Shown here: positions 53,140 to 64,000 of the stretch, piece after piece | How the letters are laid out: each line of letters begins with the position of its first letter | How positions within the stretch are numbered: position 1 is the stretch's first letter | NCBI GenBank assembly: GCA_947095585.1 | Contig: OX352762.1 | Coordinates: forward strand, 113,924,930 to 113,988,929 | Origin: Nephrocerus scutellatus | Lineage: Eukaryota > Arthropoda > Insecta > Diptera > Pipunculidae | DNA: 64,000 bases | Direction: 5' to 3' | The notes under the pieces: generated by a model | The model's database searches: none | What the model saw: the letters and a program-made list of their open reading frames with translations, nothing else | What the model was told of the DNA's origin: nothing | Program-made: the position numbers and the translations under genes

Positions 53140-54015
53140 ATTTCTCTTCTACGCCTGATAGCTCAGTCTTAGGGCTGTATTTAGAGCGAGCCCTATCGCT
53201 TGACCGTAGTTGTTTCTGGTCTATTCGTTGCGAAGGGCAGCCGTTTTGACTCGAATCTGATACGCGGATGCAGTCGTTCGTGATGATGCAATCCGCACTC
53301 GGAGCACCATCCCAACAAGATAATGGTCCCAGTCAACAGTGGCACCTCGGTAAGTTCATACCGTCATTAGGTTCTGGTTGTGGCGGCTATCTATTAACAC
53401 GCGGTCTTGTACTCACAACCTTGTACTCACAACAACCAAATTATTGCTTGCTGCCATCTCTATGACTCGTCCATTGTCATTAGTGTTCTTGTGTAAGCTC
53501 CCTACCTATTTTTGCATTCATATCCCCAGAATGATTTGTACATCAAAATGAGGGCAGGCATGGAGTTCCGTTTCGAGTGATTGAAGGAATTCTTCTTTTT
53601 CAACATCTTGGGAATCCTTTGTAGGTGCGTGAACGTTTATGAACGTTCTTAGAAACCACATCCCCCCCCACCGAGCACATGATGTCTTGCATGACATTTT
53701 TAATATATGATTTTTGTAAGACACCATTCCCCGTCCACCGCACCTCCTGGATTGTTATGTTATGTCAGCATTATATTTGGATAGAGTATCGGCTTGCTGC
53801 TGTGCATCTCGAGCTCTATACAGTGAGCGTACGTTCCATGACAGAATTCCTTAATCGTCGTTCATCAGTGTATCCGAGCCTGATTTTGGGTTCCGTAAAA
53901 CAGTTTTCTAACGGACGAGGTTATTGTACTCACGCCAACCTTACTTTCAAGGGACTAGCCTAGATCATTCAGCTTTTCCTTTATTGGAGGAAAATTACCG
54001 GCGGCCTCCGCACTT
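53140..54015 (-). pseudogene. RTE-like LINE 5' region and endonuclease (copy B)
   Basis: Reading from the right: 5' region with ggccgccggtaattttcctc at about 54006-53987, a run matching copy A to CATGGAACGTACGCTCACTG near 53840, then the start of the endonuclease near 53840-53740. FINVHAPTKDSQDVEKEEFL, QSLETELHACPHFDVQIILG and a frameshifted DMNAK site follow at 53640-53510, the endonuclease core that copy A has lost. VIEMAASNNLVV lies near 53470. The SDHYLV region then lies near 53320 and the copy ends by 53140. It keeps the endonuclease best but has stops and small deletions and no RT. Confidence 0.78.
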
Positions 54016-55235
54016 CCACCGGTTAGAGAAATTTACGGCCATTTGCAATTCTGATGCATTATGTCTTATTCCCGCTAGCTGTTTAAGTTTAACTTTAACT
54101 ATATTTCCATATTTTAAACGCCGCCTGACTCATTTTATTTACGCAATTCTTGTCAATTTTGCGACATATAGTCAAAGTCAAATATCAGAAGAAGACTCTT
54201 CATATCCGAGTATAAATAAATTTCAGAGAAACCTTCCACATAAACTGAGGATTTAGTATTTGTAATAAATAATGAACTAATTAGGGATCAACGACGTGAG
54301 CAACCACGATGAATCTCCTATTGATTATAGATACTTGTAGTTTGTCTGTTCGCTGCTTGACTGTAACCAGTTACCACATAACCCCACCACACCGCACAAC
54401 AATGCCGAATTGGTTTAAATGAATATTTATGATGGAAGGAAATTTGCTTTGACTTCTGCGATTGGCAATAATGAATTTCGGCGGAAATTGGACTAAATTT
54501 AATTGTATTGCAGTTCCGATTGCATTATGCATTTCCGATGATGACATCGTTGGCTGGATGTTGTTATGAAATAAAACAACTGAATGAATGAACGAAGAGA
54601 TCATAGAGACCTAGAGGAAGTCGCAATATGGATGGTCTGGTCAATCATAATAGAATTTACAATAAGAGGTGGACGTACTCTAAAATATAATAGCTTTCTC
54701 TCTCTCACTCACTCTCTCTCTCTATCTCTCTCTGCGCTTAAGATAGATTTTTACTGAAAATAGAAATGTTACAACTTTGCGTTGTTGTTTGCTTGTTACA
54801 ATTTTGCCATCTCATCGAGTTTGGATGTGAATAATATCTGGCTTTTGTTTTTGACTCATTGACTGGCAGTCACTCTTGACTGGAAATCGAATACATCCTA
54901 ACAAAGTGATGACATTTGAATTTGAATTTAGCACAGAAGTGAAATATTGCTACAGAGACGAGACGATGACTACGATGATGGGGATGATGACGATGGGCAC
55001 TTTGTTATTAACTCTACAGAAAGTAGTAAGGTGCACTCGCCGCCGGTAAAACCACATAACGAATGAATGTGGTTTTATAAATTGGTTGGTTGTCGGTTGA
55101 CCCAGTTTGAGAAAATGGCATGAATATTCCCTATTACTGATTTGTGATGCCATGTATTTCTGTGTAAACCGCACTACCATAACTTATAGGAGTGACAATG
55201 GCGTTTCCAGATGAACTTTGTTGACAAAAACATGG
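54016..55235. other. Unassigned; CT-rich microsatellite
   Basis: No domain recognised. A (CT)n-type run lies at 54693-54733. Open frames are short. Confidence 0.3.
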
Positions 55236-57244
55236 CTTTATGTAAATCTGTACTACTACGAAACATGAATGTTATGAATAGAGTCACAGAGATGGCAGCA
55301 AGCAATAATTTGATCGTTGCGAGTACAAGGTTTGCGCGCAAAAATATCCACAAAGCCACCTGAGTATCTCCTGATGGAGGCACTTGCAACCAGATAGACC
55401 ACGTGTTAATAGACCGCCACCACAACCCGAAGCTGACCGAGGTGCCAACGTCGACTCGGACCACTATCTTGTGGGTGTAATGCTCTGAGCGCAGATTGCA
55501 TCATCAAGAAAGACAGCATCCGCCAATTAGATTCGAGTCAACACGGCTGCGCTTCGCAACGAAACAACTACGGTCAAACGATAGGACTCGCTCTAAATGC
55601 AGGGAGAGTAAGTCCTGAAGCTGAGATGCCGGGCGTAGAAGAGAAATTGACACGTCTTAGGAATACTGTCATTAATACTGCTGACTCCATCTTAGGCAGT
55701 AGTCGTAGAGATCGGAACGACTGGTTCGATGACGAATGTAAGCCAGCGACTGAACGTAAGAATGTTGCGTACCGAGCAATGCAACAATCTCATAGAACGC
55801 GGGCACGCGAAGATGAATATAAAGAGCTCAGAGATATAAAAAAAACAGTTCACCGGCGAAAGAAAGCAGCCTGGGAAAAGAATCTCGTCCGTGAACTAGA
55901 ACAGTACAGAGAGCAAGGACCGCACCAGGCGCGAAAGTTCTACCAAAGAGTCCGAGGTATGACGCAATATACATCGCGTTGCACATACTGCAAGGACAAA
56001 GAGGGTAATCTGATCGCCGATCTTAAAGGCATCTTAGAGTGATGGGAAGAGCACTTTCAATGGTTGCTAAATGGCCTGTTAACTGAGGAATTGGAGGCTC
56101 CACCAATGGCCGAAGACCACACTATGCTGCCGCCACCAAGCATAGACGAAGTTAGCAGAGCGATAAATCGGCTCTCATAAATATAAGGCCCCGGGATCTG
56201 ATGGGATCCCAGCGGAACTAATAACACATTACATTAAACCAACCAATTCATGAAATAATAGTGCAAGTATCGGAGGAAGTAGCTATGCTAGAACTTTTTA
56301 AAGCCATGAGAGAATTCAGCATCCCAAATAAACTGACCATGACCAATGTTATAAGCCAAGTAAAAATATCCGGATCGCTAACAGGCCCATTTAACATCTA
56401 TAACTGGCTCCGACAAGGGAATGGACTGACCTGCGTCCTCTTCAACCTGGCGTTGGAGAAAGTGATCAGAGACTCTGACGTAACGGCGAGAGAAACAATC
56501 CTCTATAAGTCCATTCAGATACTGGCTTACGCCGACGATAATGACATCGTTGGTATAAGCCCAAGGGCTATACAGGAAGCTTTTATCCAGATCGAGAAGG
56601 CGGCACGAAATCTGGGGCTGCACATAAATGAGAGAAAAACAAAGTACATGGTGGCCACGTCTGCGTCTAGAAGATCCAACATTGGCCCCGCAATTAAATT
56701 AATGGAGCGCGAATTTAAAGTAGTTAAACAAAGCCTACTATAGTCTGCCAAACTTTTCAAATCCAGGAACTTAACCATAACATCCAAGCTGCTGGTATGT
56801 AAGACAATGGTCATACCAGTACTTACATATGGAAATGAGACTTGGGTGCTTAGCAAAAATCATTCTGACCTCTTAGCCGCGTACGATTGAAAAGTCTTAC
56901 GGAGAACTGTTGGCCCCGTATCTGAGGAAGGACGATTCCAGTGACTCTGTAATGATGGTATCCACGAGCGCTACCGCGATGTCGACTTCGTGAAGAGAAT
57001 TATGCTCGGTAGGCTCCGTTGGGCAAAAAACCTACCTTGCATGACCGAAGCGGATCCTGCTCGGAAAGTCCTTTGCAGTAGGATTTATGGAACACGACAG
57101 CGAGGCCGGCCAAGCCTACGCTGGAGGATGGCGTAGACCAGGACGCCCAGAGTTTAGGGATGCCAAACTGGATGAGATCGGCTCGAAAACCGGTGGAGAG
57201 ATTTTTTGCTGGAGGCCAGGAACGGACACCGGTTGTAGAGCCAA
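55236..57244 (+). pseudogene. RTE-like LINE relic (copy C)
   Basis: It starts inside the endonuclease at about 55240 (VTEMAASNNLIVASTRFARK, NIHKAT) and reads CNQIDHVLIDRHHNPK near 55385-55440 and DSDHYLVGV near 55450. A long open linker at 55626-56042 reads MPGVEEKLTRLRNTVINTAD, DWFDDECKPATERKNVAYRA, a basic TVHRRKKAAWEKN block and CTYCKDKEGNLIADLKG. RT is shortened by a deletion after QVSEEVAM at 56285, then continues KAMREFSIPNKLTMTNVISQ, WLRQGNGLTCVLFNLALEKV, the catalytic LAYADDNDIVG at 56520-56550, and LGLHINERKTKYMVATSASR at 56610-56670. The C-terminal part to 57240 is frameshifted. It is the best preserved RT of this family here, with the YADD intact. Confidence 0.82.
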
Positions 57245-57330
57245 ATACGATGATTAAAAATTGATCTCATGATTTGGCCAGCCACAAACAAACAAACACA
57301 TCTGCGAAGGTAATATAGACATTTAAAAAT
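57245..57330 (+). repeat. Family F terminus (copy 5), downstream of LINE copy C
   Basis: A degraded atctcatgatttggccagcc, acaaacaaacaaac and gcgaaggtaatatagacatt correspond to the family F terminal phrase. It directly follows copy C in the same sense. Confidence 0.5.
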
Positions 57331-58395
57331 TGTCCGTCAATCACCAAATGGACCAAATAAGAAACCGATACTTTTTAAGCAGAACAACTTGCTGAGAATT
57401 ATCCAAAACTGTATTATTTTGTTCTGGAAAACTAACAAACCTATATATACTCGTAAGAAATTAAATTCTTGGCACAATCTAGCAAAGAAGCACTAGCGGG
57501 CAATTTTTCAAACTCCATATTCCATTTTCATTTTAAAAACCGATTATGCCAAAGACGTTGAGTTCCATCAGTCTCATGATGACAAATTGGTTTATATTTA
57601 ATGACGTCACAGTGTTATGGTAATGTTAACATTATTTACGAGTCTGCCGATGAAAGAAGTTTCGATCCAGCAACAGTGTAAATGTTATAGTATATGGCAA
57701 TTAGTGATGACAAAGTGTCTGATATGTCTGCTGTTGCAACCTGCGCAACTTAAGCAATTAATGTCTTATTTAACAGGCGCATCAACTCTACATTCAGTGT
57801 GTGTTGCTAGGTGGCGAATTGACGAATTAATAATAAATTATTAACCAACGCGATGGGCGTCATGATTGGACTTAACAAGCAGGCCGAGCATGTGGGGAAG
57901 CGCTCATCGCAGGGATTGTTTCGTGCATATTCATGTAATTTAATGCGTTTGCGCTTGCGCTGTCTGTTGTGCCACTGACAGACATGCGGTTAGTCTGCTT
58001 TAAGTGTGAAGAGTCATAAATTAACATAACAAAGTATAGTGACAGGTGTTATTACCATTACAAGCCAGTGAACATTAGATTTGTTGCTCCAAAATGGCTT
58101 TGGCATTATTTATCTAATTTTTATTCGATGTGGCATATTATAGAAACTTTCTTCTTTTGGCATTACATTCATCCTATTGAGCTTTGCCTTCAGTTCTATA
58201 CAGGAATTTACTCCACAGATCGAGATTAAAGATTGATTTTGCTTTCTTTTTAAAAACTTTTGTTCAATGTGTTTGTCTATCGGTTGCGACTAATTGAATC
58301 GCTCAATCTGCTTTTAGACACCCACTTCACGGGCAGCTCCCATGTTTTAAGTAATGTCAGCCTTCATAGGGCAGACACTCGTACAACTATCTCCC
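57331..58395. other. Unassigned sequence
   Basis: No domain or known repeat recognised. Open frames near 57.6-57.8 kb are short and without features. Confidence 0.3.
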
Positions 58396-59565
58396 ATGAT
58401 CTTATAAATAAGGAGAAACTGTTCTGGGCGCTACAAAGCTTCAATCCATGCAGAACCTGATAGTATAATTCCAGCCGATCTGCAAAGGACTTCGGATATT
58501 ATCATTCCTTTGCTAGAAACAATTCTTAAGAGTGGTCTCGATCTGGTCCACATTCCAGTTTTATGGAGAAAAGTGAACGTGGTTTTCAAATGTTCGCATG
58601 TTAGTCCAAACGAACTCAGGCCAATCAGTCTTTCATCATTTTTGTTAAAGAGACTGGAAAGACTAATGGATGTCTACATACGCACATGCACAAGGTGTAG
58701 TCCTGTCCCCCTTCTATTAAGCGGTGAATGAGCTGCTGGTATGTTTAAGGGATAAGGGCTGCAGAGTAATCGCGTATCAGGAAAATATTCGAATACCTTA
58801 AAGGAACTCCTGCAAAATGGTCTCAACAAGCTAACTTGCTAGGCAGATCGCTGTGGTAACGTGGTAAATCCTCAGAAGTGAGTTTTTCCTATTCATCAGG
58901 AAATGTAAAGTTTCACATATTAACCCTACTTTTATAAAAAAGCCTAACATTCTCTTTTAAAGCCAAGTATTTGGGTCATATTCTGGACAGAAATTTATGC
59001 TGGAATCAAAATATATAAGAAAGAGTTCGTAAAGCCACACTGGACATTCTGTTTTGCCTTACACTTGACTTGACATTTTCAGCAGACAAGTAGTTGCTAG
59101 CTCGGCAATTCGCCTTATCCTTATCTCCAAGTGGACTAAAAATGAAATCGGTCACTCCTCTATCCTGAATTAAGTCAGGATCCCAGACAACATAGACTAA
59201 ACAACTCCGCAACTCCATTTCAACAGAAACTTCACATCACATCGGTGTCTCTTAGGCAAGCATGCAGCAATATTGGGAGTCTTCTTGAATGACTTCTGCA
59301 GAAACTGCAGGGATGAGGAGGAGGAGGAGGAGGAAACGACTTTTGTGTACTTGTCCAGCCATCTTCCAAAAACGTAAACTCCATATGGGAGCTTTCTTCT
59401 ACAACGACACTAATGAACTTACCAAAACTTACCTAAGTATTCTACTACGCTTCATAAGAAGCTCTAATTGGTTCATCGAGTAGGTGGAGGAAATTTTTCC
59501 TGATCCGTGATCAAAATGGACCATTGCTGGTTCACTGACAGCCACCTTAACCTAACCTAACCTAA
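58396..59565 (+). pseudogene. R1/I-like LINE relic with CCTAA-type tail
   Basis: RT begins near 58430 with FNPCRT and SIIPADLQRTSDIIIPLLET, then DLVHIPVLWRKVNVVFKCSH, NELRPISLSSFLLKRLERLM and DVYIRTC. After a large deletion LRDKGCRVIAY at 58750 enters the palm, but the ADD is lost. EFFLFIRKCKVSHINPTF and YLGHILDRNLCWNQN lie at 58880-59010. The zinc-knuckle-like C-terminus CRNCRDEEEEETTFVYLSSH lies at 59300-59360 in part as a GAG repeat. It ends gccaccttaacctaacctaa at 59540-59560, a tail of CCTAA units. Frames are broken many times. Confidence 0.75.
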
Positions 59566-61325
59566 ACAAAAAACACGAATGAGTACAATTCTGCGTTGTC
59601 ATAAAAACGAGATCGCGATGTCCCAAGGGCTATCGTACGTTGCGTTTAAATTATTCTACGAAATTCAGTGCTGCTGCTGTTAACATAATATAATTAAACA
59701 ATATTTGAATTACAAACTCGGAAATTGAATTTTTAAAGAAGATGATAAGTTCCGGTCAGTAAGATTCTCGCTTGCATTCTGAGCATAAAGAAATCCAAGC
59801 CATAAAAACCAATTTCGACGAATGAAGAATTAAAGTTAAGTAATATAAAAAAGTAAATTTAATTAATGCTATAAAACCTTGAAAATATTTTTAAAATTAA
59901 TAAACATTTTTATTGTTATTAAGAAGGGGCTTATCGCCACATGCGCACTACTTTACGTTTGTCCACTTAATCCACTTAATTCACTAAACAACACGCTGAG
60001 AGTAAGCCATAAACTATTTTATTATATTTAATGTAATTAAAATAGGCAATTAATCGGGGGAAATAAAATTTAAGGCGTTTCTTTGGCAAATCATCATGGA
60101 ATGTCGGCCTCTTAAATAGTGTCTGGCAGCATGCAACCGATTTGCTCAATGGGAAGGTGGAAACATAGGATATAAAAAAATTTACTGGCATTTTAGTGGA
60201 TTCCAGTCTCTTGCAGTTGTGTCTGTTGTTTTATTTTCGGAGCAGTATGTCAGTAAGTCACAGCTGAGAGCTCTTGTAATTTGAATTTGTCTAGGAAACT
60301 CGATACGGGAGCCAAATTACTCGTTTAATTTACCAAACCAAAAATAACATAACAATTAAGCTTTGGTCCAAATGGCCAAACTTAACTGCATATCATGTGA
60401 ACATTCTGTGTCGGGCACATCAGCTCAGACAGTGCTTACGCTCATGTAGAGCTTCGATGGATATTCGATAGCATTGAAGGGTTTTACGCGTCTTCGGCGT
60501 GTCGGGCGTTTGTTAACTGCCATTGAAGCGCATATTACATGCAACTGCAAGTGCATGTTACTTGAAAGGAGGAACGTCTGGCACACCGTACCAGCCAGCG
60601 CAATGATTGTTGTTCCCATTCGATTCCTTCAGGATGGGTGGGTAAACTTTGTGGTGACCAACGTGCACGCCGCTTTGTCTCGTCGGCGGCGGCTTTTGTT
60701 TGTTTGTTAATTTTATGACTGATTTCCTTTGAAGTCGCTTTCAAATTGGTTTTGTTTGGTCAGCCGTTTTATTTGATACCCGATAGAGTTGCATGTGTAA
60801 ATCCTTTTGTTAATAACCCTTTAATGAGCTCAAACAATCCTTTTGATGACGTATCGAATGCATGTGAGACAGATTGTATGCGACGCCGGGTGCCTACTTT
60901 ATCTTTGTCAATGTTGTTTGTTGTGTTTTTCGTAGCCGTCTGGAACACCTAGGGTTTCTGTCTGTCTTTTGACAGTAAACTGTCTGATCTGATACTTTGT
61001 TTGGAATCAAATGGATTCACACGCACTTCCCCGCTCCGCCCGGAGCTATGCGTTTATATTTTTATCACTGAATGATATAAGATTTTTATAGTCATTTGAT
61101 GGATTTAACTTCTATCTTTTGTGGTGACATTGTAAAAAGTTACCTAAACAAGACGTCTGGAAAAATATGCTCTCCTTGTTGCCCAATAAAATCTGTAGGC
61201 ACAACTAACGTGCAAAAAAAATGCTTGTTATGCCAGAAGAACAGAAATCAAAACTAAGTACGAGTACATGTCGATCTGTTAAACAATATTTGGTAATAGA
61301 AACACCATGCATTGCCATCTCACTC
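59566..61325. other. Unassigned; possible host sequence
   Basis: No mobile element recognised. The part near 60.4-60.9 kb is more balanced in composition, with overlapping open frames on both strands but no domain, signal peptide or splice pair. Confidence 0.3.
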
Positions 61326-61560
61326 TGACTAGCTGTTCCTGGGCGCTTCGATACCCGAACACATGAACACATGAACCTTCTTCTTACCACCGCATGGTTG
61401 GTGGTGTACTATAGCCTATAACTTTCCCCACCTGCCAAAAGTGTGCATTGAAAATGTCATAAAAATAGCTTTAAAAATGTGACTGATATTAACAATGAGG
61501 TGAAAGGGAATTGTACTATAGCCTATAACCTTCCTCAACCTGGTAAATGTGAGTTTTCAT
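61326..61560. repeat. Interspersed repeat shared with 47.2 kb
   Basis: ctagctgttcctgggcgctt and two gtactatagcctataac blocks (about 61408 and 61512) match the 47.2-kb copy. No coding region. Confidence 0.6.
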
Positions 61561-61594
61561 AAATAACAACCGCGCAAAATTTCATTTTTAAATT

Positions 61595-62690
61595 CACTAT
61601 ATTGACTTCGCGTGCCCGTGCTTGGCTGGCTGGCTGGCTGATCAGATTTTCTGATCAATTTTTAAACCACTTCTCAAAGTCCGAATTTATTGATATTTTG
61701 CACACATGTATATTTCCGGTGACAATACTTTCTATTAAAATTTCAGAGAGATCGGGCAGCGGGATACTGGGCTTCCATACAAATATTTCCATTTACCGGC
61801 ATCAGATCATATCATACTATAATGACTGTGTTCTGTGTGCGCTGATGAGCTGATGTACAATATTACGAGTATATGAAGAACTGGTTACGCACTCAACTGC
61901 TTTACAGCTTAACTCAACTCAAAAGAAAGAATTTTAGTGGTACCTCGTACTGCTGCGCTGTGGCTGCTATGTTTTCCCCACCAAATGGGGAATTTCACCA
62001 CAAAATCGAATCTCCGATCAGAGATATACAAGAAAAATTTCAATTTTTAAATTCGCTTGCCTGTGGCACGTCTGTCTGTCGGACGGTCGGTCTGTTTGTC
62101 GTGGAATCTTGCGATTAATTTTTAACCCAATTTCCAAAGCCCGATTTTATAGAAATTTTGCACACATGTGTATTTCCGGAGACAAAACTTTCTACTAAAA
62201 TTTGGGGCCCATATAAAATTTTTAAAGATTAACACGATTTTCTTTAAATTTTATACACATATGTATCTCCGATGGACAACACTTTTTTTAAAAATTTTAG
62301 GGACCCCGGGCCCAGGGTCGTGGGGCCCCATAAACATTTTTTAAAAAATTAGCCCGATTTTTTGAAATTTTAAACACCAGTGTATCTCTGATGGAAAAAA
62401 CTTTTTGTAAATTTTTTTGGAGTGATCGGGCCTCTAAAGCTCGAGGGTGCCCATATAAGTTTTTTAAAAATGACCCCGATTTTCCTCAAATTTTAAACAC
62501 TTGCGTATCTCCGATGGACACAACTTTTTTTAACAGTTTTGGAGTGATCGGGCCTTAGGCCCGAGGTGGGCTCATATAAATTTTTAAAAATTAACCTGAT
62601 TTTCTCCAAATTTTATGTGTATCTCCTATGATAACACTTACTATTGAAAGTTGGAAGTGATCGGGCCCCGAGTGAGGCCGTTCTCACTGT
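61595..62690 (-). repeat. Family F modular repeat (copy 6), longest copy
   Basis: This is two fused copies. The first runs from ttgacttcgcgtgcccgtgc to about 61800. A second start, ttcgcttgcctgtggcacgt and gtcgtggaatcttgcgatta, lies at 62050-62118 and is followed by about five modules of some 110-125 bp, each with cccgatttt, acacatgtgtatctccgatg and a gggcc...gggg block. No coding capacity. Confidence 0.65.
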
Positions 62691-63404
62691 CATTGGGCTG
62701 GGTTAAGTGGGAGAGTGGTTAGTTTTTGGGGGTCAATATATTTGGAGCAGTTGGTATTTCAGCGAGTTATGGTATAAAACTTTTATGCGAAGTTTGAACG
62801 CGAATCAGATGAACGGTGTGGGAACGTATAAACGACATACATACAGATTTTCATTTTTATATAAGACTAGCCCAGCATTGCTCGTGGCTTCATTACCCAG
62901 CCAAGCCCCCATCGGTCCCCATCACCATCTCTCTACCCCTTCTACACAATCACCATCCCATCCCTCAAACCAATCACCGCCATAAATATTCATAGCCTCC
63001 TACATATAACCCCTCCGCCCATTTTCTATCCACTGACCCACTCAACTGCGATCGCGACACTTATAATTCCGTCCCCTTCGACCACCAACCACACCATCCA
63101 TCACCCTAATCAACACCCAAGACTTAACCCCATCGCCAATTTCTTCCCGACCGTCCACCACTCTAACGATCATCAACATAACCGTCATCAACTAACATCT
63201 AAAAAAAGACGCTAACGATAAATTATTATTTTTTTGTTCAATCAATTTGTTTGCGCGCACGGTTTAACTACATGCAACAATTCTACTCGAATGTCAACAA
63301 CAAAACCGACCAACAAATAAAAAAGTGGGAATGCAGCGACACCTATCAGAATTCAACATAATTTTAAAAACAATAGCCAACGTACATCCATTCTGATATG
63401 AACT
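62691..63404. other. Unassigned; C-rich low-complexity block
   Basis: 62.88-63.18 kb is rich in C with repeated ccatc/caccc words (atcggtccccatcaccatct and similar). It may be a degenerate minisatellite. Nothing coding was recognised. Confidence 0.35.
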
Positions 63405-63625
63405 ATTAAACATTTTGTATGGGAGCACCCCAACCCCGAGGCCCGATCACTACCAAATTTTTAATAGAAAGTGTTGTCACCGAAAATACACACTTGTGCA
63501 AAGTTTTATTAAAATCCGACTTCGGCAAGTGGGTTAAAAATTCATCGCAAGATTCCACTACCGAACGAGGAAACGAACGACAGAACAATGACGACGCTAA
63601 GTTAATATAAAGAATTTTAAAAATT
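63405..63625 (+). repeat. Family F modular repeat (copy 7)
   Basis: tgtatgggagcaccccaacc, gcccgatcactaccaaattt, tagaaagtgttgtcaccg, cgcaagattccactaccg and gctaagttaatataaagaat in the standard order. A single clean module with the terminus. Confidence 0.7.
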
Positions 63626-63825
63626 AGTATTATTGTTTGCTGTCTTCTTTTAAGCATGGAAAGCTAAATAGAAGTACTTCTGTCTGCACGGAACTACATT
63701 TTTCTTCTTTATGTAAAGGGACGAATTAAACAACTTTTGCACTTAGGCAGTTTATTAAATGTGCAGCCCTTAAGAATAGAAAAATATGAAAACATACATT
63801 GAAATTTTTTCCTTGCGTTTAATAT

Positions 63826-64000
63826 ACAGGATGTATTAGTTTGGGTGGCAAATACTTAAAGGGTTAATCCTTGGTTAATTACGAAAAAAAATTGTATGGT
63901 ATATTTTTACGCGCTGTGATGTGCGTAGCGTTTTAATGTGAGAAAACGTATTGTTGAACCTGCTTCCCTTCACACCCTGTAACTCTTAGACGCTTCTAGC
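63826..64000. repeat. Family G repeat (copy 3), cut by window end
   Basis: It starts atacaggatgtattagtttg followed by ggtggcaaatacttaaaggg, the reverse complement of the outer ends of copies 1 and 2. It continues cacaccctgtaactcttaga at the window edge. Confidence 0.65.

Noticed and set aside
59540..59562. An interstitial telomere array
   Set aside because: There are only about three CCTAA units and they follow the C-terminus of a LINE, so a retrotransposon tail explains them.

Overview
This window is non-coding, repeat-dominated DNA of an insect, most likely a higher fly (Diptera: Brachycera). The evidence is AT-rich sequence, many short degenerate reading frames broken by stops, and fragments of typical insect transposable elements: hAT, piggyBac, DD41D mariner, Jockey, CR1-like, RTE-like and R1/I-like LINEs, a tRNA-derived SINE, a solo LTR and a small Helitron. 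A tephritid-type fly would fit the piggyBac and DD41D (rosa-type) elements, but the sequence alone does not settle the species. I see no rRNA, no functional tRNA gene, no CRISPR and no prokaryotic signal.

Layout. 0.6-4.9 kb is a nested stack: a minus-strand hAT transposase relic interrupted by a LINE 3' end and broken by a piggyBac at TTAA, followed by a mariner relic that carries a SINE. 5.2-5.9 kb holds the best host-gene candidate, a minus-strand exon encoding a basic stretch plus a signal-anchor and ending at a splice-donor consensus. 6.3-20 kb is a field of LINE relics (CR1-like, RTE-like, SR2-type, Jockey) with two SINE insertions. 21-23.3 kb has a degenerate minisatellite, 3'-tail repeats, a Tc1-like transposase C-terminus and a 233-bp non-autonomous Helitron. 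24.8-25.9 kb is a 1064-bp solo LTR with a 4-bp ATAT target duplication and a threefold 190-bp tandem repeat of its TATA/initiator promoter. 26.5-36.6 kb contains foldback-like repeats, a tandem pair of hairpin-bearing units, a LINE with a SINE, a mariner-like end and more LINE pieces. 38-43 kb is again LINE debris. 43.2-44.9 kb is a second, nearly complete but broken piggyBac with a short dead-on-arrival LINE 3' fragment inside it. 47-48.7 kb is a minisatellite plus a 293-bp tandem array. 51.5-52.85 kb is the best-preserved transposon, a 1306-bp DD41D mariner with both inverted repeats, a TA duplication and a transposase broken only by two single-base frameshifts. 53-59.6 kb holds further RTE-like and R1/I-like LINE copies. 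61.3-64 kb is mostly modular repeats that look like detached LINE 3' regions.

How it fits together. The window reads as a graveyard of successive insertions whose target duplications still give their order: SINEs sit in mariner and LINE relics, a LINE tail sits in piggyBac, a LINE tail sits in hAT, and the solo LTR sits beside a LINE relic. The modular repeats with the 'cgtggaatcttgcg' motif lie downstream of three RTE-like LINE copies in the same relative orientation, so I infer they are that LINE's 3' untranslated region. Host content is scarce: one probable exon, one small secreted-peptide-like frame and several unassigned stretches that may be introns or intergenic DNA.
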